DNA from: Rhizobacter sp.
GTDB taxonomy: Bacteria; Pseudomonadota; Gammaproteobacteria; Burkholderiales; Burkholderiaceae_C
Reading direction: 5' to 3'
DNA: 46,577 nucleotides
Assembly: GCA_025350965.1 (NCBI GenBank)
Contig: JANXWV010000037.1
Span: forward strand, 1 to 46,577
Of the stretch, positions 25,433 through 34,484 are shown one piece after another; the first letter of the stretch is position 1; each line of letters starts with the position of its first letter. Below the pieces are notes generated by a model that made no database searches, was not told the DNA's origin, and worked only from the letters and a program-made list of their open reading frames with translations. The position numbers and the translations under genes were made by a program.

Positions 25433-26437
25433 ATGGTTCAGCTCACGCACGACCTTCTCGCGCAGGCCCTCGCCGCCGAGGCGGACGACCTTGTAGAAAG
25501 CGCTGCGGACGCGCCCTTCGAACAACGCGAAGCGCTCGTGCCGGCCGAGCTTCACGGGCAACGGTTCGACAAGGCCGTGGTTGCCATGGCGCCCGAGTTT
25601 TCGCGCAGCCATCTGCAGGGCCTGATCGAGGCCGGGCATGTTCGCATCGACGGCGTGGTGCAGACGACGGCATCGCGCAAGGTGCGCAGCGGCCAGATGC
25701 TTGCGCTCGCCCTCGTGCCCACGGCGGAGAGCCGCGCGTTTCGCGCCGAGGCCATCGCGCTCGACATCGTTCACGAAGACGCCGATGTGATGGTCGTGAA
25801 CAAGACCGCTGGCATGGTGGTGCACCCTGCGGCGGGCAACTGGTCGGGCACGCTGCTCAACGCGCTGCTGGCGCATCACGCGGGTGCCGCGAGCCTGCCG
25901 CGCGCCGGCATCGTGCACCGGCTCGACAAGGACACGTCGGGCCTGATGGTCGTCGGCAAGACGCTGCAAGCCGTGACCGCGCTGGTGCGTGCGATTGCCG
26001 CGCGCGAGGTGAGCCGCCAGTACCTTGCTATCGCGCAGGGCGATGTGCGGCCGGCCGAATTCAGCGTCGAGGCGCCCCTTGGCCGCGACCCGCAATCGCG
26101 CATCCGCATGGCCATCGTTGCCGGCGGCAAAGCGGCCCGCACCGATGTAGCGGTTCTGGCGCGGGCTATCGGCTTCAGCCTGCTGCGCTGCACCTTGCAC
26201 AGCGGGCGCACGCACCAGATCCGCGTGCACCTTGCTTCGCGCGGCTACCCGCTGGTGGCCGATGCGGTGTACGGCGGCAAGCCTGCGCTTGGCCTGGCGC
26301 GCCAAGCGTTGCACGCCACGCGACTGGCGTTCGCGCACCCTGGCAACGGCGAACCGCTGGCGTTCGATGCGCCGATGCCTGCCGACATGACTGCCGGTTG
26401 GCGTGACGCTACCGACCCGCAGCCTGACTGCGGCTGA
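25433..26437 (+). CDS. rluD: 23S rRNA pseudouridine(1911/1915/1917) synthase RluD
   Basis: Makes the three pseudouridines in helix 69 of 23S rRNA, needed for subunit joining and termination. The protein is 334 aa. An N-terminal acidic extension (1-40) precedes an S4 RNA-binding domain (about 41-92, GQRFDKAVVAMAPEFSRSHL). The catalytic Asp165 is in IVHRLDKDTSGLMVV, and later RluA-family motifs are TLHSGRTHQIRVHLA and GYPLVADAVYGG. The divergent bamD partner supports RluD over RluA or RluC. Typical genomes have a laccase-like yfiH gene after rluD; here a 355-bp non-coding stretch and scpB follow. Confidence 0.93.
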   Translation: MVQLTHDLLAQALAAEADDLVESAADAPFEQREALVPAELHGQRFDKAVVAMAPEFSRSHLQGLIEAGHVRIDGVVQTTASRKVRSGQMLALALVPTAESRAFRAEAIALDIVHEDADVMVVNKTAGMVVHPAAGNWSGTLLNALLAHHAGAASLPRAGIVHRLDKDTSGLMVVGKTLQAVTALVRAIAAREVSRQYLAIAQGDVRPAEFSVEAPLGRDPQSRIRMAIVAGGKAARTDVAVLARAIGFSLLRCTLHSGRTHQIRVHLASRGYPLVADAVYGGKPALGLARQALHATRLAFAHPGNGEPLAFDAPMPADMTAGWRDATDPQPDCG

Positions 26438-26480
26438 AAGCCAACGAGGGCAAGACACGCGGCTGAAAGATGCGGGCGAG

Positions 26481-26486
26481 TACAAT
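26481..26486 (+). promoter_or_regulatory. Putative -10 box of the scpB leader
   Basis: TACAAT, the same hexamer seen upstream of ndk and hisZ, lies 312 bp before scpB. No good -35 box is visible. If used, it gives a 5' leader of about 300 nt. Confidence 0.35.
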
Positions 26487-26576
26487 CATGCGTTCCTCGG
26501 TGGATCGACGATTCGTGGCGGTACTGTGAAGCGTGGCTTTCAAGCGCGCCTTGCCGCTGGTTCGGTCGGCCGAGAT

Positions 26577-26627
26577 GTGAGCCGCACCGCGAGGTGCCTC
26601 AAGCCCGGGTGGTGCGAACAAGCTCAC
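26577..26627 (+). ncRNA. Stable hairpin in the 355-bp gap before scpB (candidate leader or small RNA)
   Basis: The stretch 26438-26792 has no convincing gene. Within it GTGAGC (26577-26582) pairs with GCTCAC (26622-26627). Directly inside, CGCACCGC (26583-26590) pairs with GTGGTGCG (26609-26616, one G-T). The two helices are separated only by AACAA on the 3' side. An alternative fold pairs GCACC (26584-26588) with GGTGC (26593-26597) around a GCGA tetraloop, so the two are mutually exclusive. No known RNA family is recognised. Confidence 0.4.
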
Positions 26628-26723
26628 CCCTGTCAGCCAGGTTTTGCACTGAGCCCCAAGACGCGTTCGTCCGGCGTGCGCCCTGTTGTTTGACATGGCC
26701 CGTGACCGCCTGCCGTGACCCCT

Positions 26724-26749
26724 TTGACAGACTGACTTGACAGACTGAC
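26724..26749 (+). repeat. Exact 13-bp tandem repeat upstream of scpB
   Basis: TTGACAGACTGAC occurs twice head to tail (26724-26736 and 26737-26749). Each copy starts with the -35 consensus TTGACA, and a third TTGACA lies at 26690-26695. No matching -10 boxes are found at 16-18 bp, so the promoter role is doubtful; a double regulator site or slippage duplication is possible. Confidence 0.7.
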
Positions 26750-26792
26750 AGCTACCAGCCGAACGACCCGGCCGAGGATGTGAACAAGACCC

Positions 26793-27503
26793 ATGAATAG
26801 CCTGGATGCGAAGCGCGTCCTCGAGACCGCCCTGATATGCGCCAGCCAGCCGCTGCCCTTGCGCGACCTGCGCGTGCTGTTCGCCGACGAGGTCGGCCCC
26901 GACACTCTGCGCACGCTCCTCGACGAACTGCAGCGCGACTGGGCAGGCCGGGGCGTCGAACTCGTCACGCTGGCGAATGGATGGCGGCTGCAGAGCCGGC
27001 CCGAAATGCGGGCCTACCTCGATCGCCTCAATCCGGAGAAGCCGCCAAAATATTCGCGCGCCGTGATGGAAACTCTGGCGATCATTGCGTACCGCCAGCC
27101 GGTGACGCGCGGCGACATCGAGGACATTCGAGGCGTCACGGTGGCCAGTCAGATCATCAAGCAACTGGAAGACCGTGGCTGGGTCGAAGCCATCGGCTAT
27201 CGCGAGTCGCCCGGCCGCCCCGCGCTGCTGGCCACGACGAGGCAGTTCCTCGACGACCTCGGCCTTGCCAGTCTCGAACAACTGCCGTTGCTCGAAGGCG
27301 GCACCGGCGCTGGGAGCGAACTGCTTGCCAACGCCTTGACCGACGTGGCACTGCTCGATCAACCGTCGTTGCTGCCCACTGACGACGCACCCGCCGACGC
27401 ACCCGCCGACGCCCCCCAAGCCGCAGCCTCGGCACCCCTTTTCCTCGATGAGCCTGCGGCGGATGCCGCTCCCACGGAAACCAAGAATGAACCCCAACCC
27501 TGA
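26793..27503 (+). CDS. scpB: Segregation and condensation protein B, ScpB
   Basis: Kleisin-associated winged-helix subunit of the SMC-ScpAB condensin. The protein is 236 aa. Tandem winged-helix domains cover about 1-165, with family motifs [20 protein letters not shown] and [20 protein letters not shown], then [18 protein letters not shown]. The tail (about 195-236) is acidic and Ala/Pro-rich with a [11 protein letters not shown] repeat from a 12-bp DNA duplication. scpA is not adjacent here, although it often is. The last 17 bp overlap rluB, so coupling is likely. Confidence 0.92.
   Translation: MNSLDAKRVLETALICASQPLPLRDLRVLFADEVGPDTLRTLLDELQRDWAGRGVELVTLANGWRLQSRPEMRAYLDRLNPEKPPKYSRAVMETLAIIAYRQPVTRGDIEDIRGVTVASQIIKQLEDRGWVEAIGYRESPGRPALLATTRQFLDDLGLASLEQLPLLEGGTGAGSELLANALTDVALLDQPSLLPTDDAPADAPADAPQAAASAPLFLDEPAADAAPTETKNEPQP
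27385..27408 (+). repeat. 12-bp tandem duplication inside scpB
   Basis: GACGCACCCGCC occurs twice in a row (27385-27396 and 27397-27408), followed by a partial third copy. It encodes the [11 protein letters not shown] stretch of the ScpB tail and keeps the reading frame. Confidence 0.75.
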
Positions 27504-29655
27504 CAACGCGCCCGACATCGACACCGGTACTGAAAGCGCGCCCGCCGATTCGGCGGCAAAACCGGCGCGTCGCCGCCGCGCGGTCAAAGTCGACCCGGCG
27601 CCGACCGAGGGCATTGCCGCAGCGGTGATCGGCGGCAGCGCCAGCGATGGGGTGGAAGGTGCTTCCGCCGAGGCGCAGGCCGAGGACATGGTGGCCAAGC
27701 CGAAGCGTCGGCGTGCCGTGGCAAAGGTCGAGGCTGAAGTATCGGCAGGGGCGCCGTCGCAAGGCGATTCCGCGCCGGCTCCCGTCGCCGTTTCCAACGA
27801 GGCTGCGTCGGCGCCGGTTGCACTGGCCATCAGCGCTCAAGATGCTGGCGACGATGCCCCCGCTGGGGGCTCGCGAGGCGAGGCTTCTGATGCCGAAGCA
27901 CAGTCGGACAACTCCCAAGGCCCGCGCGCCCGACGCCGTGGCCGGCGCAACCGGGGCGACCGCGCAGACCGCGCAGACCGCGCCGAAGGCGCCGAAGGCG
28001 ATACCGGTGCCGATACCGATGCCACGAGCGGCGCAGAGCGTACCGAGATCCGCCCGCCCATAGCGCCCGCCGTGCCGCTGCCGGTGCTGGTAGCCGAGCG
28101 GTTTGCGCAAGTCTTGTCTGGCGAGTTCGATGCGAGCGGCGAACCCGATCCCGAAGCGCTTGTCGATGCGGTCACCGAAAACCTTCTCGATGCGCCGACC
28201 GAGGCTGCCGATGACGCAGCTGAAGCCAGCCCCGAGCCTTCCGCGCCGAAGCGTGTTCTGCAGCCCGAAGCCGATGCGCCCAAGCTGCACAAGGTGCTCG
28301 CGCAATCGGGCATCGGCTCGCGCCGCGACATGGAAGACCTGATCCAGGACGGCCACGTCACCGTCAATGGCGAGGTGGCGCACGTCGGCCAGCGTGTATC
28401 GTTCGGCGACCAGGTCAAGGTGAACGGCAAGCCCGTGCGTCTGCGCATCGTGCCGCCTACGCCGCGCATCATTGCGTACCACAAGCCGGTGGGCGAAATC
28501 GTGAGCCGCGACGACCCTCAGAATCGTCCGAGCGTGTTCCGCCGCCTGCCGCAGTTGCAGCAGGGCAAATGGCAGTCGGTGGGCCGGCTCGACATCAACA
28601 CCGAAGGCCTGTTGCTGTTCACTACCTCCGGTGAACTCGCCAACCAGTTGATGCACCCACGCTTCGGTGTGGAGCGTGAATACGCCGTGCGGGTGCTGGG
28701 CACGCTCAGCACAGAAGACAAGGCGGAATTGCTGAACGGCGTCGATGTCGACGGCCAAAAGGCCAGCTTCAAGTCGGTCGAAGACGGTGGCGGCGACGGC
28801 GCGAACCGCTGGTACCGCGTCGTCATCACCGAAGGGCGCAACCGCGAAGTGCGGCGCCTCTTCGAAGCCGTGGACCTGACGGTGAGCCGGCTCATACGCA
28901 TCCGCTACGGCAGCTTCGTGTTGCCGCTGGGCCTGAAGCGCGGCGTGTGGGTCGACCTGGAAGACGGGGACGTGCGCACGATCAGGCGTCTGGCGGCCGG
29001 CGATGGCGGCCAGCGGAACGACCGGGGCAATGATCGCAACAACGCTCGCGGTGGTGACCGCCAGAACGGGCCGCAGCAGAACCTCAACGACCGTCAGCCA
29101 GGCCCGCGCCCGAACGGCAGCCCGAACCAGGGCGACCGTGATCGCAACCGCAGCCCCGCCCCTCAGCGGCCGCGAGTCAACGAGTTCACGCCCCCGCGGG
29201 TCAACGACATGGCTCCACCACGTGACGACTCGCCGCGCGACCGCGGCGGTCTGCACGACGGCGACCACGACATGGACTTCGACCCCGCGTCGATCCCGAA
29301 CCCGTTGGAGCAGACCTTCGACAAGCGCTTCGTGCAAAACCCGCGCAGCCCAGCCGGCGGGCGAGGCTTCCGAAACGGCGGTGGCGGTTTCGGCGCCGGG
29401 GGCAGTGCGCCGCTGCCCGCCAACAAGGGCAATCGGGGTGACCCGAAGCAACCCGATCCGCTCCAGACCTCGCTCGGGTTCATCGGTGCCGACGCGTTCC
29501 ACCGCAAGGGTCAGCGCGGCGGTGGCGGGGGCGGCCAGGGGGGCGGGCAAGGCGGGGGCAATCGGGGCGGCGGTGGCGCCGGTGGTGGCAATCGCGGTGG
29601 CGGTGGCGGTGGTGGTGGTGGTGGTGGATTTGGCGGCGGCCGGCGCGGCCGCTGA
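27487..29655 (+). CDS. rluB: 23S rRNA pseudouridine synthase RluB with long disordered extensions
   Basis: RsuA-family synthase; RluB makes pseudouridine 2605 in 23S rRNA. The catalytic core is at about residues 266-500: S4 domain ([20 protein letters not shown]), then [20 protein letters not shown] with Asp369, and [20 protein letters not shown]. The protein is 722 aa against about 290 in E. coli. Some 260 N-terminal residues are Ala/Asp/Glu-rich with basic patches ([30 protein letters not shown]). After the core come Asn/Arg/Gly-rich and Pro-rich stretches and a tail (from about 677) that is nearly all glycine with a few Gln, Asn and Arg. The ATG at 27487 overlaps scpB by 17 bp; part of the extension could be untranslated if a later start is used. 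Confidence 0.88.
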   Translation: MNPNPDNAPDIDTGTESAPADSAAKPARRRRAVKVDPAPTEGIAAAVIGGSASDGVEGASAEAQAEDMVAKPKRRRAVAKVEAEVSAGAPSQGDSAPAPVAVSNEAASAPVALAISAQDAGDDAPAGGSRGEASDAEAQSDNSQGPRARRRGRRNRGDRADRADRAEGAEGDTGADTDATSGAERTEIRPPIAPAVPLPVLVAERFAQVLSGEFDASGEPDPEALVDAVTENLLDAPTEAADDAAEASPEPSAPKRVLQPEADAPKLHKVLAQSGIGSRRDMEDLIQDGHVTVNGEVAHVGQRVSFGDQVKVNGKPVRLRIVPPTPRIIAYHKPVGEIVSRDDPQNRPSVFRRLPQLQQGKWQSVGRLDINTEGLLLFTTSGELANQLMHPRFGVEREYAVRVLGTLSTEDKAELLNGVDVDGQKASFKSVEDGGGDGANRWYRVVITEGRNREVRRLFEAVDLTVSRLIRIRYGSFVLPLGLKRGVWVDLEDGDVRTIRRLAAGDGGQRNDRGNDRNNARGGDRQNGPQQNLNDRQPGPRPNGSPNQGDRDRNRSPAPQRPRVNEFTPPRVNDMAPPRDDSPRDRGGLHDGDHDMDFDPASIPNPLEQTFDKRFVQNPRSPAGGRGFRNGGGGFGAGGSAPLPANKGNRGDPKQPDPLQTSLGFIGADAFHRKGQRGGGGGGQGGGQGGGNRGGGGAGGGNRGGGGGGGGGGGFGGGRRGR

Positions 29656-29691
29656 GGCCCGGCGCGTCATCAAGCGCCAACCCTCGCGACG

Positions 29692-29697
29692 TACAAT
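29692..29697 (+). promoter_or_regulatory. Putative -10 box upstream of ndk
   Basis: TACAAT lies 40 bp before the ndk start. A GGCGC/GCGCC hairpin (29661-29678) between rluB and this box lacks a T-run. The -35 position has no clear match. Confidence 0.4.
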
Positions 29698-29737
29698 CCA
29701 AGGCTTTGCCAAGCATTGATTTCAGGAGAATAAAACC

Positions 29738-30163
29738 ATGGCACTCGAACGCACTCTGTCGATCATCAAGCCCGACGCCGTTGCCAAAAACGTGATCGGC
29801 CAGATCTACGCCCGCTTCGAAGGCGCCGGCCTGAAGGTCGCTGCCGCCCGCATGGCGCACCTGTCGCGTGGCGAGGCCGAGGCGTTCTACGGCGTGCACA
29901 AAGCTCGCCCGTTCTTCAAGGACCTGGTCGAGTTCATGATCTCCGGCCCGGTGATGATCCAGGCGCTCGAAGGCGAAGGCGCCATCGGCAAGAACCGTGA
30001 CCTGATGGGCGCCACCGACCCGAAGAAGGCCGAGAAGGGAACCATCCGCGCCGACTTCGCCGACAGCATCGACGCGAATGCCGTGCATGGCTCCGACGCT
30101 GCCGAAACAGCCGCCGTCGAGATCGCCTTCTTCTTCCCCGGCATGAACGTCTACAGCCGCTGA
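29738..30163 (+). CDS. ndk: Nucleoside diphosphate kinase
   Basis: Transfers the gamma-phosphate of ATP to nucleoside diphosphates through a phospho-histidine. The protein is 141 aa, the standard length. The opening [15 protein letters not shown], the [13 protein letters not shown] segment, [17 protein letters not shown], and the signature NAVHGSDA with active His117 are all present. A good AGGAG Shine-Dalgarno lies 9 bp before the ATG. It has its own likely promoter and sits before rlmN, as in the conserved gammaproteobacterial and betaproteobacterial ndk-rlmN-pilF-rodZ-ispG-hisS order. Confidence 0.98.
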   Translation: MALERTLSIIKPDAVAKNVIGQIYARFEGAGLKVAAARMAHLSRGEAEAFYGVHKARPFFKDLVEFMISGPVMIQALEGEGAIGKNRDLMGATDPKKAEKGTIRADFADSIDANAVHGSDAAETAAVEIAFFFPGMNVYSR

Positions 30164-30200
30164 AGACGCACCCACCGCGCCTTGCCCGCGCGCGCTACGC

Positions 30201-31442
30201 ATGACTGCCGTCAACCTTCTTGAGCTGGACCGCGAAGCGCTCGCCGCTTTCTGTGAACAGCTCGGGGAGAAGCCATTCCGCGCGACCCAACTCTTCCGCT
30301 GGATCCACCAGCGTGGCGCGTCCGACTTCGATGACATGACCGACCTGGCGAAGTCGCTTCGGCAAAAGCTCGCTGGGCGCGCCTGCATTGCGCCAATGGG
30401 TGTGGTGAGTGAGCAGGCGTCTGCCGATGGCACCATCAAGTGGCTGTTCGACGTGGGCGGCGGCAACGCGGTCGAGACCGTGTTCATTCCGGAAGACGAC
30501 CGTGGCACGCTGTGCGTGTCGTCCCAAGCCGGCTGTGCGGTCGGCTGCCGGTTCTGTTCAACCGGCCATCAAGGCTTCAGCCGCAACCTGAGCACCGGTG
30601 AGATCATCGCCCAGCTGTGGTTTGCCGAGCACCAACTGCGCAAGCGTTTCAACTCTCCTGAAGGCCAGCGCGTCGGCTTGACGGATGACAAGCGTGTCAT
30701 CACCAACGTGGTGATGATGGGCATGGGCGAGCCGCTGCAGAACTACAGCGCGCTCGTGCCGGCGCTGCGCATGATGCTCGACGACCACGGATACGGCCTG
30801 TCGCGCCGGCGCGTGACGGTGTCGACCTCGGGCGTGGTGCCGATGATCGAGCGGCTTCGCGACGACTGCCCGGTGGCGCTCGCGGTCTCGTTGCACGCCC
30901 CGAACGACGCGCTCCGCAACGACCTCGTGCCGCTCAACCGCAAGTACCCGCTGCACGAGTTGCTCGCGGCTTGCCGCAGCTATCTCGCAGCCGCCCCGCG
31001 CGACTTCATCACCTTCGAGTACTGCATGCTTGACGGCGTGAACGACACCGATGCCTGCGCCCATGAGCTGCTGGCGCTCGTGGCGCCGCACGGCGTGGTG
31101 CATGGCCGCGAAGGCGTGAGCGGCATCTCGTGCAAGTTCAATCTGATCCCGTTCAACCCGTTCCCTGCGTCGGGCCTGAAGCGCTCGCCGAACGAGCGGG
31201 TGATGGCTTTCGCCCGCATCCTGCAGGACGGTGGTGTGGTCACCACCGTGCGCAAGACGCGTGGCGACGACATCGACGCCGCGTGCGGTCAACTCGCCGG
31301 CGAGGTGCAAGACCGCACCCGGGCGCACGAGCGCATGACGCGCGCTCCGGTTCAGGTTCACCGCATCGGTTCCCCAGCCGCCCGCGCCATCGAAGCCGGG
31401 CGTGCACCGGAAAGTGTCGCCCCGCACGAAAGCGAAGCATGA
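30201..31442 (+). CDS. rlmN: Dual-specificity rRNA/tRNA adenine-C2 methyltransferase RlmN
   Basis: Radical-SAM enzyme methylating C2 of A2503 in 23S rRNA and A37 of some tRNAs. The protein is 413 aa, about 30 longer than E. coli RlmN (384), the excess being a C-terminal tail. The CxxxCxxC cluster motif is at Cys112, Cys116 and Cys119 ([16 protein letters not shown]). Mechanistic cysteines are Cys362 in [10 protein letters not shown] and the paired Cys of the radical-SAM core. [13 protein letters not shown] and [15 protein letters not shown] are family hallmarks. The ATG at 30201 fits. The stop overlaps the pilF start (ATGA, 31439-31442). Confidence 0.97.
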   Translation: MTAVNLLELDREALAAFCEQLGEKPFRATQLFRWIHQRGASDFDDMTDLAKSLRQKLAGRACIAPMGVVSEQASADGTIKWLFDVGGGNAVETVFIPEDDRGTLCVSSQAGCAVGCRFCSTGHQGFSRNLSTGEIIAQLWFAEHQLRKRFNSPEGQRVGLTDDKRVITNVVMMGMGEPLQNYSALVPALRMMLDDHGYGLSRRRVTVSTSGVVPMIERLRDDCPVALAVSLHAPNDALRNDLVPLNRKYPLHELLAACRSYLAAAPRDFITFEYCMLDGVNDTDACAHELLALVAPHGVVHGREGVSGISCKFNLIPFNPFPASGLKRSPNERVMAFARILQDGGVVTTVRKTRGDDIDAACGQLAGEVQDRTRAHERMTRAPVQVHRIGSPAARAIEAGRAPESVAPHESEA

Positions 31443-32269
31443 CCTTGGGATTTGCTTTCGGCATCCGCTCGGGCGTGCTTTGCGCACTGCTCGCAGCGGC
31501 CTTGGCGGGTTTGTTGGCCGGCTGCGCACGGCCGCTCGCGCCCGAGTTCACCGGTGACAGCAAGGACCGCGTGACAGCGTCTGACGAGCCCGACGCGAGC
31601 AAGCGCGCACGCGTTCGCATGGAGCTGGCAGCGGCTTACTTCGGGCGCGGGCAGATGACGACCGCGCTGGACCAGATCAAGCTCGCCATCGGCGCCGACC
31701 CCACGATCTCCGAGGCGTTCAACCTGCGCGGCCTGATCTACGCCAACCTGGGCGATGACCGGCTGGCCGAAGAGAGCTTCCGCCGCGCCCTGCAATTGAA
31801 CCCGCGCGACGCCGACACGATGCAGAACTTCGGCTACTTCTTGTGCCAGAAGAAGCGCTACCCCGAATCGACCGCACTCTTCGACCAGGCGCTCGCGGTG
31901 CCGCGTTATGCCGATGCGTCGCGCACGCTGTTGACCAAGGGTGTGTGCTTGGCGTTTGCGGGGCAGCTGGCCGAATCCGAAGCGTCGCTCGTGCGCTCGT
32001 ACGAGATGGATCCCTCGAACCCGTCGACTGCGGTCAACCTCTCCGAGGTGCTGTACCGGCGCGGTGATTTCGAGCGTGCCCGGTTCTTCGTCCGCCGCGT
32101 CAACAGCGTGCCGGCCATCGCCAGTGCCCAGACGCTGTGGCTGGCCGCGCGAATCGAGAACCGCCTGGGCAACCGCAGCGGTGTCGACAATTTCGGTGAC
32201 CAGTTGCGCCGGCGCTTCCCGGATGCGCGCGAAACCACCGACTTCAACCAGGGCCGATTCGATGAGTGA
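31439..32269 (+). CDS. pilF: Type IV pilus biogenesis/stability lipoprotein PilF (PilW)
   Basis: Outer-membrane TPR lipoprotein needed for PilQ secretin multimerisation and pilus stability. The protein is 276 aa. The signal peptide ends in lipobox GLLAGC (Cys29). Six or so TPR helices pairs follow: [60 protein letters not shown] and later copies. The ATG at 31439 shares bases with the rlmN stop; the frame open further upstream is a shadow of rlmN. It overlaps rodZ by 8 bp. Other pilus genes are not in the window. Confidence 0.9.
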   Translation: MTLGFAFGIRSGVLCALLAAALAGLLAGCARPLAPEFTGDSKDRVTASDEPDASKRARVRMELAAAYFGRGQMTTALDQIKLAIGADPTISEAFNLRGLIYANLGDDRLAEESFRRALQLNPRDADTMQNFGYFLCQKKRYPESTALFDQALAVPRYADASRTLLTKGVCLAFAGQLAESEASLVRSYEMDPSNPSTAVNLSEVLYRRGDFERARFFVRRVNSVPAIASAQTLWLAARIENRLGNRSGVDNFGDQLRRRFPDARETTDFNQGRFDE

Positions 32270-33131
32270 CGTGACGAGCTCGGCGCCTGCCGCCGCCATG
32301 CCAGGTTCCGGCCCGTTGCCGACCACGGCCGGGGGGCTGTTGCGCAAGGCGCGCCAGGCCCAAGGCCTGCACATCGGCGCCCTCGCGGCCAGCATCAAGG
32401 TCACGCAGCGCAAGCTCGAGCTGCTCGAGTCCGACCAGTTCGACCAGCTCCCCGACGCCACGTTCACGCGCGCGCTCGCGCAGACCGTGTGCCGCACGCT
32501 GAAGGTGGATGCCGCACCGGTCCTCGCGCTGCTGCCACCGGCACTCAGCCATCGGCTGGAGCAGGTCAGCGAAGGCCTGAACACGCCGTTCGCTGACCGT
32601 CCGGGACGGCTCGTTCCCCGAGAGTGGGCGAGCGTGGCCACGCCTGCGCTCTGGCTCGCCGCACTGTTGGTCGTCGGCACTGCGGTGGTGTACTTCCTTC
32701 CCGTGGGCTGGTCGTTCGCTCCCAAGGCGTCAGACGTCAAGGCCACTGCCACGGTGCCGGCAACAATGCCAGCAACGCCGGCATCGATGCCCATGGCGGC
32801 GGTGGAAACCGCTGCGCCGCCGCTGGCTGCCGCGTCCGAGCCGGCGGCCGTTGTGCCGCTGGTGGCCAACGAGCCAGTGCCGGACGCTTCGGCAGCCAGG
32901 CTGGTCGAGGTGCGCGCCACAGCGTCATCGTGGATCGAGATCACCGATGCTTCGGGCCAGGCCGTGCTGTCGCGCCTGCTCCAACCCGGTGAGAACGTGC
33001 CACTCGACGGCGCCTTGCCTATGAAGGTGAGAATCGGCAACGCGAGCGGCACCCAGCTCTCGTTCCGTGGCCAGCCGGTGGCGCTGGCCCCATTCACGCG
33101 GGACAACATCGCCCGCCTCGAACTCAAGTAG
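32262..33131 (+). CDS. rodZ: Cytoskeleton protein RodZ
   Basis: Bitopic membrane protein linking MreB filaments to the elongasome. The protein is 289 aa. The cytoplasmic helix-turn-helix (about residues 22-90, [20 protein letters not shown]) is the MreB-binding domain. A single membrane segment lies at about 126-147. A Pro/Ala/Thr-rich periplasmic linker and a C-terminal DUF4115 beta domain (about 208-289; [20 protein letters not shown]) follow. The start overlaps the pilF 3' end by 8 bp; ispG begins 8 bp after the stop. Domain order and context leave little doubt. Confidence 0.92.
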   Translation: MSDVTSSAPAAAMPGSGPLPTTAGGLLRKARQAQGLHIGALAASIKVTQRKLELLESDQFDQLPDATFTRALAQTVCRTLKVDAAPVLALLPPALSHRLEQVSEGLNTPFADRPGRLVPREWASVATPALWLAALLVVGTAVVYFLPVGWSFAPKASDVKATATVPATMPATPASMPMAAVETAAPPLAAASEPAAVVPLVANEPVPDASAARLVEVRATASSWIEITDASGQAVLSRLLQPGENVPLDGALPMKVRIGNASGTQLSFRGQPVALAPFTRDNIARLELK

Positions 33132-33139
33132 GCCGACCC

Positions 33140-34426
33140 ATGAACGCCCTGCACCAGAACTCCCCAGCCCTCGACGACTTCATCGAACCCGCGCGTCCGG
33201 CACCGCGCGTGTCGCGCCAGGTGCCGGTTCGTTGGGGCTCACGCACCGTCACCGTCGGCGGGGACGCACCGGTGCGCGTGCAAGCCATGACGAACACCGA
33301 CACGGTCGACGCCATCGGCACGGCCATCCAGATCAAGGAACTGGCGATTGCCGGCTCCGAGATGGTGCGCATCACCGTCAACACCCCCGAGGCTGCGGCG
33401 GCGGTGCCGTACATCCGCGAGCAACTCGACCGCATGGGCATCGACGTGCCGCTGATCGGCGACTTCCACTACAACGGCCACCGCCTGCTCACTGACCACC
33501 CAGCGTGTGCCGAGGCGCTGAGCAAGTACCGAATCAACCCCGGCAACGTGGGCAAGGGCGACAAGCACGACAAGCAATTCGCGCAGATGGTCGAAGTGGC
33601 TGCGAAGTACGACAAGGCGGTGCGCATTGGCGTGAACTGGGGCAGCCTCGACCAGGAACTGCTGACGCAGATGATGGACGACAACGCGTTGCTCCCCGAG
33701 CCGTTCGAGCCACAGCAGATCATGTACCGCGCGATCATCACGTCGGCGGTGCAATCGGCGCGGCGCGCCGAAGCCATCGGTCTGAATGCCGACCGCATCA
33801 TCCTGTCGTGCAAGATGAGTGGTGTGCAAGACCTGATCAGCGTCTACCGCGCGTTGGCAAAGCGCTGCGATTACGCGCTGCACCTCGGCCTGACCGAAGC
33901 CGGCATGGGCACCAAGGGCACGGTCGCTTCGGCCACCGCGCTGGCTGTGCTGCTGCAAGAGGGCATCGGCGACACGATCCGCGTATCGCTCACGCCGCAG
34001 CCGGGCGAGGCGCGCACGCAAGAGGTGGTGGTGGCGCTCGAGATCCTGCAATCGCTCGGCCTGCGCTCGTTCAACCCCAGCGTCACCGCGTGCCCCGGTT
34101 GTGGCCGCACCACGAGCACCACCTTCCAGGTGCTCGCGAAGGAGATCGACGACCACCTGCGCGCGCAGATGCCGGTGTGGAAGACGCGTTACCCCGGTGT
34201 CGAGAAGATGAAGGGCGCGGTGATGGGCTGCATCGTCAACGGCCCGGGCGAAAGCAAGCACGCCGACATCGGTATCAGCCTGCCCGGGACCGGCGAGGCG
34301 CCGGCCGCGCCGGTGTTCATCGACGGCGAGAAGGCCCTCACGCTGCGCGGCGACAACATCGCCGCCGAGTTCCATGCGCTGGTGGAGCGCTATATCGAAA
34401 AGCGCTACGGGAGCGTTGCGGCCTGA
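33140..34426 (+). CDS. ispG: 4-hydroxy-3-methylbut-2-enyl diphosphate synthase IspG (GcpE)
   Basis: Iron-sulfur enzyme of the MEP isoprenoid pathway converting MEcPP to HMBPP with flavodoxin or ferredoxin as reductant. The protein is 428 aa, longer than E. coli IspG (372), as is usual for betaproteobacteria, owing mainly to an insertion in the middle. The 4Fe-4S ligands are Cys318 and Cys321 ([11 protein letters not shown]) and Cys364 ([11 protein letters not shown]). The N-terminal barrel has [19 protein letters not shown] and [13 protein letters not shown]. The gene lies between rodZ and hisS as in the conserved order. Confidence 0.97.
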   Translation: MNALHQNSPALDDFIEPARPAPRVSRQVPVRWGSRTVTVGGDAPVRVQAMTNTDTVDAIGTAIQIKELAIAGSEMVRITVNTPEAAAAVPYIREQLDRMGIDVPLIGDFHYNGHRLLTDHPACAEALSKYRINPGNVGKGDKHDKQFAQMVEVAAKYDKAVRIGVNWGSLDQELLTQMMDDNALLPEPFEPQQIMYRAIITSAVQSARRAEAIGLNADRIILSCKMSGVQDLISVYRALAKRCDYALHLGLTEAGMGTKGTVASATALAVLLQEGIGDTIRVSLTPQPGEARTQEVVVALEILQSLGLRSFNPSVTACPGCGRTTSTTFQVLAKEIDDHLRAQMPVWKTRYPGVEKMKGAVMGCIVNGPGESKHADIGISLPGTGEAPAAPVFIDGEKALTLRGDNIAAEFHALVERYIEKRYGSVAA

Positions 34427-34484
34427 GACTTCAATCAATTGCTTCACGCGGTGAATGGCTTTTTCTTTTCCTCGAACTTCCGAC

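Noticed and set aside
26488-26529. 13-codon ORF (MRSSVDRRFVAVL) after the TACAAT box upstream of scpB
   Set aside because: Its ATG lies only 2 bp after the -10 hexamer, so it would precede the transcript start; no Shine-Dalgarno and no codons typical of an attenuation leader peptide.
26403-26693. 96-codon ORF overlapping the rluD end and the gap before scpB
   Set aside because: It starts inside rluD in another frame, has no Shine-Dalgarno and shows no recognisable protein features.
26690-26742. Three TTGACA hexamers as tandem sigma-70 promoters for scpB
   Set aside because: None has a -10-like hexamer 16-18 bp downstream, so I list the repeat but not a promoter.
29500-29655. Repetitive GGTGGCGG stretches that could be mistaken for a satellite or CRISPR
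   Set aside because: They are in-frame glycine codons at the end of rluB, with no regular repeat-spacer pattern. No CRISPR array or cas gene was seen anywhere in the window.
27157-29712. 851-codon open frame antisense to scpB/rluB
   Set aside because: Low-complexity Thr/Ala/Arg product mirroring the glycine-rich rluB tail; no family features and it crosses two well-supported genes.
34455-34484. Earlier ATG for hisS adding ten residues
   Set aside because: The residues [10 protein letters not shown] do not resemble the HisS N-terminus, and [17 protein letters not shown] at 34485 does. It cannot be fully excluded.
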